DNA of 64,000 bases from Euonymus europaeus (Eukaryota; Streptophyta; Magnoliopsida; Celastrales; Celastraceae), in contig OY756970.1 in the NCBI GenBank assembly GCA_963580455.1, forward strand, positions 9,176,001 through 9,240,000, read 5' to 3'. Below are positions 40,791 through 49,569 of the stretch, piece after piece (the stretch's first letter is position 1; every line of letters begins with the position of its first letter). The position numbers and the translations under genes were made by a program. The notes beneath the pieces were generated by a model. The model worked only from the letters and a program-made list of their open reading frames with translations, did not search any database and had not been told where the DNA came from.

Positions 40791-41347
40791 ATCTTGCTTG
40801 TCCTCAAGCAAGAGTTTAAAAACATGGTAAAGATGAATTTTTCATGATAACCAGGAGAGATGATGACTAGAGAAAAACAATGGCAAGACAATAATTATAT
40901 TATCAACAAAGTGTCTCGGACATCCTAAATCATGCTTGCCTGAGGGAAAGTGATCCACAATTACCCTAAACACATGCACATCCACACAACCTCACTAGAA
41001 TACACTCATAAAAGTATTTGTCACTCATGTGTTTATTGGGTTGTTTCTACACTCCTATAATTCCATACCAGCTGCCATATGCTTGCACATCAATCAAACC
41101 TCATTATGCCAAAGCAATGCTCCACCAATCAAAAGAACTACAAAGCAACATTTCCACACAAGATCAAATAGCAATAAAAACAAAGTTTTGGTACAGGAGA
41201 AAGTTCACAAAAAGAGGGAATAGGGTATAGGAAGGAAAACACCATGTGCAAAAAGGTGTAAAACACATATCCAACTATCAGCTCAATAAACCTAAATCCC
41301 TCCTGCCTATTGAAACTCCACTTCTAAACACACTAATCCCTACTCCT

Positions 41348-41647
41348 CTACATCCAGAACAAAATCCACACAGTAAACAAATCATCTGCGCCTTCCAGTG
41401 CTTCTTGGAGATGCCACATCATCTGGCCCATCCTGGGTAGCCTGCAATATTCTGCTGCACATTTTCCAGAGTAGCCTCCATTCACTAAGTAAGACACCAC
41501 CCTCTCTTGCACAGCTTCAATTCTTCCCATTCGATCAACTACATGCCTTTGCACTGATCGCATTTGCTTCATTTCAAATCCAAAATCCACAATTTTCTCT
41601 TCTAAAGCCTCAAGTCTACTTGCTTGGTTCTTTTCATTTTTTTTCAT
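41348..41647 (-). other. Weak 99-codon open frame in the retrotransposon 3' region
   Basis: The minus-strand frame is rich in charged residues with heptad-like spacing near its start (SRLEALEEKIVDFGFEMKQM), suggesting a short coiled coil. It lies between the gag-pro stop and the 3' LTR, where Athila elements can carry an extra (env-like) frame. I do not recognise the protein, it has no clear start context, and it may be chance or a remnant. Apart from this and the conserved motifs listed, 40791-42567 shows nothing codable. Confidence 0.2.
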
Positions 41648-42353
41648 TTTGTTCTTTGTTTTTTTTTTTCACACATATTTTTTCATGGCAATAATCAAAC
41701 AGCACCGCATCACCCTGCATACTGAAACCGCCACCTTAATTATGCGGCCGCAAACAGGTTGCAAATTTCCTACACCTTAGTCACAAAGAGGCTGCAAAAA
41801 GTATCACCCTACCCAGAACTGACAACTCTCCTTCCTCCTTGAATATCACCCTACTACAACCTCTCTGCAAACTCTTTCCCCAACATTCATACCCCAAACT
41901 AAAACATCATATCAAACACCTTTAAGCACATGATTATCCTTGAAAGCAAGCAAAAAGGATAGAAGTTGGATTGGCTTTTGGCTCACACAAAGAAAGGTTT
42001 TTGTTTACATGGCAAGAATCAGATGATTGAAATTTAGCATAGGCTGAGAGTCTCAGAAAAATAATTGTACATCATAGGGTCAGACAAATATGTGCAGCAC
42101 TTCATCATCTCAGCACAACAAAACCAAGCATTTTACTCAGTTGATATAATGCAAGTTCTAGCAAGCAAAGTAATGGAATTATAACACACATAATCTGCAG
42201 GCTGCTCACTAAATGCTTAGATGCTTCAGTGACATGCATATTCAAGCAAAAGCTTCACACAAATCACCTCATAGCAAGATATAATTTCAGCCCTACACAT
42301 TCAAGACAAACAAAAACTAGCTTGCCAAAGTTTTATAAAAAGAGCAAAACCTT

Positions 42354-42389
42354 CCCCCAAACTTAAAGTTGACATTGTCCTCAATGGTA
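42354..42389 (-). promoter_or_regulatory. Internal polypurine-tract-like motif
   Basis: On the minus strand a GAGGACAATG stretch is followed by AAGTTTGGGGGAAGG. This repeats the architecture of the true polypurine tract at 40774-40790 (GAGGACAA, then AAGTTTGGGGGA) about 1.57 kb upstream of it. It could act as a central polypurine tract or be a duplicated relic. Confidence 0.45.
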
Positions 42390-42500
42390 GAGAAGAAAGA
42401 CCAAAAATTAAATTTGCGATGACGAAAATTAAAGTGCAATGAAAGAAAACAAAAAGGAGACTTAGCTGGTTAAAAATGTTGAGTACGATGCTCCTCCACA

Positions 42501-42546
42501 TGGGTTACCTCCCATGAAGTGCTAAATTTATTGTCTTCAGCCGGAC
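42501..42546 (-). other. Conserved post-coding motif of Athila/Tat-like elements
   Basis: About 20 bp after the gag-pro stop the minus strand reads GTCCGGCTGAAGACAATAAA and then a segment containing TGGGAGGTAACCCA. I recall close variants (GGCTGAAGAC..TTAAA..GCGCT..TGGGAGGCAACCCA) downstream of the polyprotein stop in many plant Ty3/gypsy elements. Its presence supports this being the original 3' end of the polyprotein, with the deletions lying upstream in the frame. The role of the motif is not known to me. Confidence 0.5.
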
Positions 42547-42567
42547 ATAACCACATTGTGGCTAGCA

Positions 42568-45315
42568 CTAAGGTGGATCAAAATGGAAGTTTTCCTCCAG
42601 GGTGATAGGGACTGAATCCCAATAAGGCTTCACACGATGCCTATGAACTTTAAAAGTCTGATTGGAGGTGAGGTGCTGCAAATCAAGAAACTTTTGCCCT
42701 TTGAATTTTTTTTTCCGCGTAAGCTTCCTATCATGATATTTCTTTAAGCGCTTCTTGTATAACTTTGCATTCTCATAGATTTCTTCCATATATGGGTTCA
42801 ACTGCCTTTGTGCCTTTCTGGAATGCTTAGCTTCCTCCCCCAAACTTAGAGTTGTAGCCACAATAATGGGTAAAGTGTTGTCCTCTCCCAAATAGATGTA
42901 TTTCAAATGGCTAGGCAGCTGCTTCAGCTCCAACTTTGGTGCTTTCACTGTAGAGGGAGCAAAAGATGAATTAGTAGGCATTAGTTGTTCAAAAGAAGGA
43001 GTACCCTTACCAACATATGATTTATCCAACTGGACTGCCTGAATAGCCTCTTCTATGCAGCTGCCATGCTCTATGGTACTTGTAATCAATGTTTTATCAT
43101 CCAAGCCTTGGGCCATCACCTTCTCCAAAGGGTCTCCACAAGATACCTGAAAAACCTTACTCGCAAGATCATTTATAGTATCAACATTAAAACAATCTCT
43201 ATGATCATCATAAGACTTAAAAGCTTCAAATACACGAAATTCTAGCTCTTGATAATTTACCTTCATGGTGATAGTGCCCTTTTTCACACAAATATTCATA
43301 TCAGCTGTGACCATAAAAGGTCGACCAAGAATTATAGGTAGAGGTGAAGATGTTAGACTATCCTCCATATCTAACACAACGAAATCAGCTGGTAAAATTA
43401 GACCTTGCACAGATACCAAAACATCCTCTAAAATGCCCCTAGGTCTCTTAACAGTTCGGTCAGCCAATTGCAATGTTATGGAAGTGGGCTGAAGTTCTCC
43501 TAGACCAAGCTTCTCATACACAGAAAAAGGAAGCAAGTTAATACTAGCACCAAGGTCTAACAAAGCCTTTTCAAAATATTGATTCCCCACTTTACAAGGG
43601 ATGGTGAAATTACTAGGATCCTTAAGCTTAGGAGGAAGCTTGTGTAATAAAACAGCACTCACCTCTTCAGTCAAAGCAACTTTCTCATGCTCAACAAATT
43701 TTCTCTTATTTGTACAAGAATCTTTCAAAAATTTAGCATAAGAAGGAATTTGCTTAATAGCATCAAGCAATGGAATATTAATCTCAACCTTACGCAAATT
43801 TTCAAAGATATCTAGAGCTTTAGAGTCAAGTTTCTTTTTAGCAAACCTTTGCGGGAAAGGTGGAGGATCTCTTCCCCAGTCTTTTGGAGCCACTGGTGCA
43901 AAACTGCACCCTTTTTGCACCCTTTCTGCGACTGCACCAGTACAGTTTTTTTCTTCCAGTGGAGGTCTTTCAACCTTGTTGTCCACAACTTTGCCACTCC
44001 TCAGTGTTGTAACAGCCATTGCATGTTCCAAACCAGCTGGATTATTAACGACCTGAGCTGGAAGCTCTCCCTTTTTTCTCTCACTCATCTCCTTAGCCAT
44101 TTGCCCCATTTGGGTCTCTAATTTCTGAATGGCTTGAGTTATTTGTTGCATAAACTGCATCATGGATACCTCCAAGTCACTCTTCTTTGCTGGTTGAACA
44201 ACTGATGCTGGAACATTAGCTGCAGGCTGGTCATTCTTCCAAGAAAAATTAGGATGACTTCTCCAAGGATACTGCTGGTTCCTTTGATTAAAATTCATTT
44301 GGCCCATATAGTTGGCCTCCTCCTGCTCTGTCATAGCAGTCAATGGACATGCCTCAGTAGCATGTTCTTTATGTGAGCAAATAGCACATACCACAGCGGA
44401 TGGTGTTGAAGTAGATGCATTAGCCAAGTTCATCCCCTTCAGAGAATCAACCAAGAGATCCATTTTTCGGTTCAGATTCCCAATTTCAGCTTGCACCATA
44501 GTATCTGAACTCACCTCGTACACACCTTGTCTCTTAGAGGAACCCTTACTTCTTGTGGAAAATTGTTGGGAATCTTCACTCAATTCCTCAAACAACTCCA
44601 TTGCCTCTTCACTACTCTTTCTCATTAACACCCCATTACATGCTGAATCAACCTTCATCCTGTTGACCTCATTCAACCCTTCATAAAAATGCAAAACAAT
44701 GTCATCTTTGTGCAAGTTGTTGGTTGGGCAGCGAGCTAGGCGAACCTTAAAATCTTTCCAAGCTTCATAGAAGAGATCACCATCTTTTTGTTGGAAATTT
44801 TGGATCTCCCTTACAAGTTGCTTGGTCCTATGAGCTGGGAAAAATTCTCTCAAGAACTTTGTAGCCATTTGCTCCCATGTAGTAATGGAACCCGCTTCAA
44901 TCGTGTTGTACCACATCTTGGCTCCTCCTCTTAGCGTGAAGGGAAACAACATGAGCTTCAAATTATCAGCCGTGATGCCCGTCATGTTTTGTGTTCGACA
45001 AAGATCGGTAAAATCTTTCAAGTGTTGGTGGGGATCTTCATCAAACCGCCCCTCATAGTGAGGCACTGAATTCAACAACTGAGGTGCCAGGCTGAATGTG
45101 GCTGCTCTATTGGGCTGATATGCAATGCAAGATGGTTGGGCAACATTTCGTGGAATGTATCGGTTCATCATAGGAACCCTTTCATTACCCGCATCTTCTG
45201 CATCAACAATGAGATTATTCTCAGCCATATTCTTCCTCCTAAGTGCTCTGGCCGTTCTCTCTATTTCAGGATCTAACTCTTCTAACTTCTTGTCTTGAGA
45301 ACGTGTATTGACCAT
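42568..45315 (-). CDS. Retrotransposon Gag-protease polyprotein with integrase-tail remnant (915 aa)
   Basis: Encodes the structural Gag protein and aspartic protease of the element. Residues 1-60 are a basic leader starting MVNTRSQDKK. Residues about 85-250 match the plant retrotransposon Gag domain (PHYEGRFDEDPHQHL, LRGGAKMWYNTI, TTWEQMATKFLREFFP). A zinc knuckle of CX2CX4HX4C form is at C310, C313, H318 and C323. A coiled-coil-like stretch lies at about 385-412 and the TTLRSGK linker at 436-442. The protease active site is D587-L-G-A in DLGASINLLP, with ILGRPF at 662-667. Residues about 797-824 resemble the linker that normally leads into reverse transcriptase. The frame then passes at about 825-845 into text like the end of integrase (YENAKLYKKRLKKYHDRK, FKGQKF) and ends with TFKVHRHRVKPYW. 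Reverse transcriptase, RNase H, the integrase core and probably the GPY/F part are missing, yet the frame stays open. The ATG follows the primer site by about 135 bp. Confidence in Gag-protease is high; the tail assignment is from memory of the family. Confidence 0.93.
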   Translation of the reverse strand: MVNTRSQDKKLEELDPEIERTARALRRKNMAENNLIVDAEDAGNERVPMMNRYIPRNVAQPSCIAYQPNRAATFSLAPQLLNSVPHYEGRFDEDPHQHLKDFTDLCRTQNMTGITADNLKLMLFPFTLRGGAKMWYNTIEAGSITTWEQMATKFLREFFPAHRTKQLVREIQNFQQKDGDLFYEAWKDFKVRLARCPTNNLHKDDIVLHFYEGLNEVNRMKVDSACNGVLMRKSSEEAMELFEELSEDSQQFSTRSKGSSKRQGVYEVSSDTMVQAEIGNLNRKMDLLVDSLKGMNLANASTSTPSAVVCAICSHKEHATEACPLTAMTEQEEANYMGQMNFNQRNQQYPWRSHPNFSWKNDQPAANVPASVVQPAKKSDLEVSMMQFMQQITQAIQKLETQMGQMAKEMSERKKGELPAQVVNNPAGLEHAMAVTTLRSGKVVDNKVERPPLEEKNCTGAVAERVQKGCSFAPVAPKDWGRDPPPFPQRFAKKKLDSKALDIFENLRKVEINIPLLDAIKQIPSYAKFLKDSCTNKRKFVEHEKVALTEEVSAVLLHKLPPKLKDPSNFTIPCKVGNQYFEKALLDLGASINLLPFSVYEKLGLGELQPTSITLQLADRTVKRPRGILEDVLVSVQGLILPADFVVLDMEDSLTSSPLPIILGRPFMVTADMNICVKKGTITMKVNYQELEFRVFEAFKSYDDHRDCFNVDTINDLASKVFQVSCGDPLEKVMAQGLDDKTLITSTIEHGSCIEEAIQAVQLDKSYVGKGTPSFEQLMPTNSSFAPSTVKAPKLELKQLPSHLKYIYLGEDNTLPIIVATTLSLGEEAKHSRKAQRQLNPYMEEIYENAKLYKKRLKKYHDRKLTRKKKFKGQKFLDLQHLTSNQTFKVHRHRVKPYWDSVPITLEENFHFDPP
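42780..42848 (-). other. Apparent in-frame deletion junction (RT-RNase H-integrase lost)
   Basis: The codons for residues about 823-845 lie here, where pre-RT linker text (NTLPIIVATTLS) gives way to post-integrase-like text (NPYMEEIYENAKLYK). On the minus strand the join carries AAGTTTGGGGGAGGAAG, a third copy of the polypurine-like motif (42837-42848). The missing segment would be about 3 kb in a full-length relative; that size is family knowledge, not measured. Confidence 0.55.
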
Positions 45316-45452
45316 GCACTTTCAAGGAACAAAAGAGAACCCCCCTGCAAAATAAAAATACAATGTAAGGCTTTGAAACACTAAACTAACCAGTAAATAA
45401 ATACATAAATAAAACTTATTGCTAAACGCTTGACCGGTAATGGACTTAACAG
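45316..45452 (-). other. Retrotransposon 5' leader
   Basis: This is the 137 bp between primer site and Gag start codon. It is A/T-rich on the minus strand and contains no recognisable domain or long open frame. RNA packaging signals would be expected here but cannot be identified by reading. Confidence 0.5.
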
Positions 45453-45470
45453 TCCCCGGCAACGGCGCCA
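45453..45470 (-). promoter_or_regulatory. Primer binding site for tRNA-Asp
   Basis: The plus strand reads tccccggcaacggcgcca, which equals the 3' end of plant tRNA-Asp(GTC) including its CCA. The minus strand is therefore the complementary primer site TGGCGCCGTTGCCGGGGA. It lies directly after the 5' LTR and fixes the orientation of the element. All 18 bases match the tRNA end as I remember it. Confidence 0.88.
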
Positions 45471-46700
45471 AAAACTTGGTCGATATAAAATATCGCAAGT
45501 TAACCTTGCAATATTAAATAAAGACGGGTCTTACCCTATCCGCAAGTGTACGTGTCGTAAATAGTATAAAATCGAATGGGATCGTATCCACAGAGACTGC
45601 TCAATTACCGAACAAACTACAAAGCAATAATTAAACTAAAATGCAAAGAAAAATCAGATATGAAAATGCTGAATAAAAGTGGCTGAAACAGATGTAAATT
45701 AATGCGGGAAAGCTTAGCTTGGGTTAGTCTCGTTCTTGTACTATCACTTAGTTACAAAATTCCAATTGCAATCACACAATTTAAAGAATTAATGACGTCA
45801 ATCAAGAGACCTTGGTCCGGCTCTCTTGATTCTAACTTTCCTAAGCAATGATCTTGGCTTTGGTCCAGCCCAAAATCGTTTCTTATCATAGGAATCTTGG
45901 TTAGTGTACCCTAAGGATTTCCTAAGATAAGCATAAGAACAAGAAAGTCGACAATCACACAACCTTAAGCAATGGTGTATTACCTAATAAATTGTGTTCA
46001 CAAATCCCAAATCTAGACCTTAATCAGATTTTTGTCACTTGTTAGACACCGGGTATTGGTCAGCCGAATGTGCCTAACTAACAGTTCCCCAACATCATGA
46101 AGTTGATCAGACATTCACAATAACAAGAAATCATCAATTAATTCAGAGATTCATAAATTAATCCTAGTGTAATCAACCATAGAATTGTTCAACCAAGATC
46201 AAATACAAGAACTAACCAAACCCAAGCTAATAAGTTTCTTAGTTACACATATACATATTCAAATACATAAATGAAAACCCAAAACCAGTTGTAGAGAAGA
46301 GTCCACTTGATCTTTGTATCTTCTTCCTTCAATCCCCCTTCTCCTCTTTCTCCTCTGCCGTGCCTCTCTTCTGGAGAATGTATTCTGCCTCTTTTCTATC
46401 TTTCCTTCTCTGCTTTTGTGCTCTTCCATTTCTATTTTTAGTAAGTCTACTTTTTGTTCCCTGGAAAAGATCTCACAAAGACCCATAAGCCCCTCGTTGC
46501 CACATAAGCAGTTAAATTGGTCATCAGTCTCCTGCCCAGATTTGCAGCCGCAGAAAGGTCGCAAATCCTTCCAGAAATAGCTATTTCACAAACAGCAACA
46601 CCTGACATATAAACATATGCTTGGGCAGTACTTTGAACTTATAAATTCACCAATTTAGACATTTAAGACTAGAAAATATAGGTGCATTTTGCACCTAATA
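45468..46700 (-). repeat. 5' LTR of the retrotransposon
   Basis: Partner of 39541-40773. Its outer end reads gcacctaata before satellite ggtgtacac, so the expected TG start reads TA here. Its inner end overlaps the first bases of the primer site: the identity between LTR copies begins at 45468, while the primer site extends to 45470. Short open frames inside the LTR are present in both copies but show no recognisable protein, so none is annotated. Confidence 0.93.
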
Positions 46701-49569
46701 GGTGTACACTGTTTATTGTTCTACTATGTCAAATTTCACGAGTATAAGCTTCCTAGATTATTTCGATGCCAAAAACCCAACTTTCTATGACAAATGGACA
46801 AAACCGTTTAAAGCTCCTCTATTGAGTGAGTTGAGCAACTTCGGACTATCAAAGTTGCTCTGTGTACACTATTTATTGTTCTTCTATGTAAAATTTTACG
46901 AGTATAAGCTTCCTAGATTATTTCGATGCCAAAACCCCAACTTTCTATGACAAATGAACAAAACCATTTAAAGCTCCTCCATAGAGTGAGTTGAGCAACT
47001 TCGGAGTAACAAAGTTGCTCGGTGTACACTTTTTATTGTTCTTCTATGTCAAATTTTACGAGTATAAGCTTCCTAGATAATTTCGATGCCAAAACTGTAA
47101 CTTTCTTATGACAAATGGACAAAACCGTTTATAGCTCCTCCATAGAGTGAGTTGAGCAACTTCAGACTATCAAAGTTGCTCGGTGTACACAATTTATTGT
47201 TCTTCTATGTCAAATTTTACGAGTATAAGCTTCCTAGATTATTTCGATGCCAAAACCCGAACTTTCTATGACAAAAGGACAAAACCGTTTAAAGCTCCTT
47301 CGTAGATTGAGTTGAGCAACTTCGGACTATCAAAGTTGCTCGGTGTACACTTTTTTATTGTTCTTCTATGTCAAATTTTACGAGTATAAGCTTCCTAGAT
47401 AATTTCGATGCCAAAACCCCATTTTTCGATGACAAATGGACAAAATCGTTTAAAGCTCCTCTATAAAGTGAGTTGAGCAACTTCGGACTATCAAAGTTGC
47501 TCGGTGTACAGTTTTTATTATTCTTCTATGTCAAATTTTACGAGTATAAGCTTCCTAGATTATTTCGATGCGAAAACACCAACTTTATAAGAGAAATGGA
47601 CAAAAACGTTAAAAAATCGTCCATAGAGATAGTTGAAGAACTTCGAATCATCGAAGTTGCTCGGTGAACACTTTTTATTGTTCTTCTATGTCAAATTTTA
47701 CAAGTATAAGCTTCCTAGATTATTTCGATGCCAAAACCCCAACATTCGATGACAAATGGACAAAACCGTTTAAAGCTCCTCTAAAGAGTGAGTTGAGCAA
47801 CTTCGGACTATCAAAGTTGCTCCGTGTACACTTTTTATTGTTCTTCTATGTCACATTTTACGAGTATAAGCTTCCTAGATAATTTCGATGCCAAAACCCC
47901 ATTTTTCGATGACAAATGGACAAAATCATTTAAAGCTCCTCTATAGAGTGAGTTGAGCAACTACGGACTATCAAAGTTGCTCGGTGTACACAATTTATTG
48001 TTCTTCTATGTAAAATTTTACGAGTATAAGCTTCCTAGATTATTTCGATGCGAAAACACGAACTTTATAAGACAAATGGACAAAAACGTTAAAAGATCCT
48101 CCATAGGGATAATTGAGGAACTTCGAACTATCAAAGTTTCTCGGTGTACACTTTTTATTGTTCTACTATGTCAAATATTACGAGTATAAGCTTCCTAGAT
48201 TATTTCGATGACAAAACCCCAACTTTCTATGACAAATGGACAAAAACGTTAAAAGATCCTTCATGGAGATAGTTGAGGAACTTCGAATCATCAAAGTTGC
48301 TCGGTGTACACTTTTTATTGTTCTTCTATGTCAAATTTTACGAGTATAAGCTTCTATATTATTTCGATGTGAAAACACCAACTTTATAAGACAAATGGAC
48401 AAAAACGTTAAAAGATCCTCAATAGAGATAGTTGAGGAACTTCGAATCATCAAAGTTGCTCGGTGTACACTTTTTATTGTTCTTTTCTATCAAATTTTAC
48501 GATTATATGTTTCCTGGATTATTTTGATGGCAAAACCGCAACTTTCTTATGACAAATGGACAAAACCGTTAAAAGCTACTTCATAGTGAGAGTTGAGCAA
48601 TTCCGGACCATCAATGTTGCTCGGTGTACACTTTTTACTATTCTTCTATGTCAAATTTTATGAGTATAAGCTTCCTAGATTATTTCGATGCCAAAACCCG
48701 AACTTTCTATGACAAAAGGACAAAATCATTTAAAGCTCCTTCGTAGATTGAGTTGAGCAACTTCGGACTATCAAAGTTGCTCGGTGTACACTTTTTTATT
48801 GTTCTTCTATGTCAAATTTTACCAGTATAAGCTTCCTAGATAATTTCGATGCCAAAACCCCATTTTTCGATGACAAATGGACAAAATCGTTTAAAGCTCC
48901 TCTATAGAGTGAGTTGAGGAACTTCAGACTATCAAAGTTGCTCGGTGTACACTTTTTATTGTTCTTCTATGTCAAATTTTACGAGTATAAGCTTCCTAGA
49001 TAATTTCGATGCCAAAACCCCTTTTTTCGATGACAAATGGACAAAATCGTTTAAAGCTCCTCTATAGAGTGAGTTAAGCAACTTCGGACTATCAAAGTGT
49101 CTCGGTGTACAGTTTTTATTATTCTTCTATGTCGAATTTTACGAGTATAAGCTTCCTAGATTATTTCGATGCGAAAACGACAACTTTATAAGAGAAATGG
49201 ACAAAAACGTTAAAAGATCCTCCATAGAGATAGTTGAGGAACTTCGAAACATCAAAGTTGCTCGGTGTACCCTTTTTATTGTTCTTCTATGTCAAATTTT
49301 ACGAGTATAAGCTTCCTAGATTATTTCGATGCCAAAACCCCAACTTTCTATGACAAATGGACAAAAACGTTAAAAGATCTTCCATAGAGATAGTTGAGGA
49401 ATTTCGAATTATCAAAGTTGCTCGGTGTACACTTTTTATTGTTCTTCTCTGTCAAATTTTACGAGTATAAGTTTCCTAGATTATTTCGATGCGAAAATAC
49501 TAACTTAATAAGACAAATAGACAAAAAAGTTAAAAGATCCTCTATAGAGATAGTTGAGGAACTTCGAAT

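Larger units (their letters stand above)
39542..46700 (-). mobile_element. Non-autonomous Athila/Tat-like Ty3/gypsy LTR retrotransposon (gag-pro only)
   Basis: A complete two-LTR element of about 7.16 kb, on the minus strand. In its own direction the order is 5' LTR (46700-45468), tRNA-Asp primer site (45470-45453), short leader, a 915-codon gag-protease frame (45315-42568), about 1.8 kb of mostly non-coding sequence, a polypurine tract (40790-40774) and 3' LTR (40773-39541). There is no reverse transcriptase, RNase H or integrase core, so the enzymes would have to come from an autonomous relative. Assignment to the Athila/Tat side of Ty3/gypsy rests on the primer site, the gag sequence, the DLGASINLLP protease site and the conserved post-coding motifs. 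Gag-only two-LTR elements are known in plants as TR-GAG. The LTRs differ at about 6 of 1233 bases, so insertion is recent. Satellite flanks abut without a target-site duplication. Confidence 0.93.

Noticed and set aside
41018..41694. Small plus-strand frames of 64-98 codons and a minus-strand 66-codon frame at 42301-42501 in the retrotransposon 3' region
   Set aside because: They overlap one another in several frames, with low-complexity composition and no recognisable protein.
43265..44686. Plus-strand frames of 75, 90 and 124 codons and a 61-codon minus-strand frame across 43.3-44.7 kb
   Set aside because: All lie inside the Gag-protease coding region in other frames or on the opposite strand and have no domain content.
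45453..45470. tRNA-Asp gene fragment
   Set aside because: Only the 18-base 3' end plus CCA is present, next to an LTR. CCA is not encoded in plant nuclear tRNA genes, so this is a primer site, not a tRNA gene.
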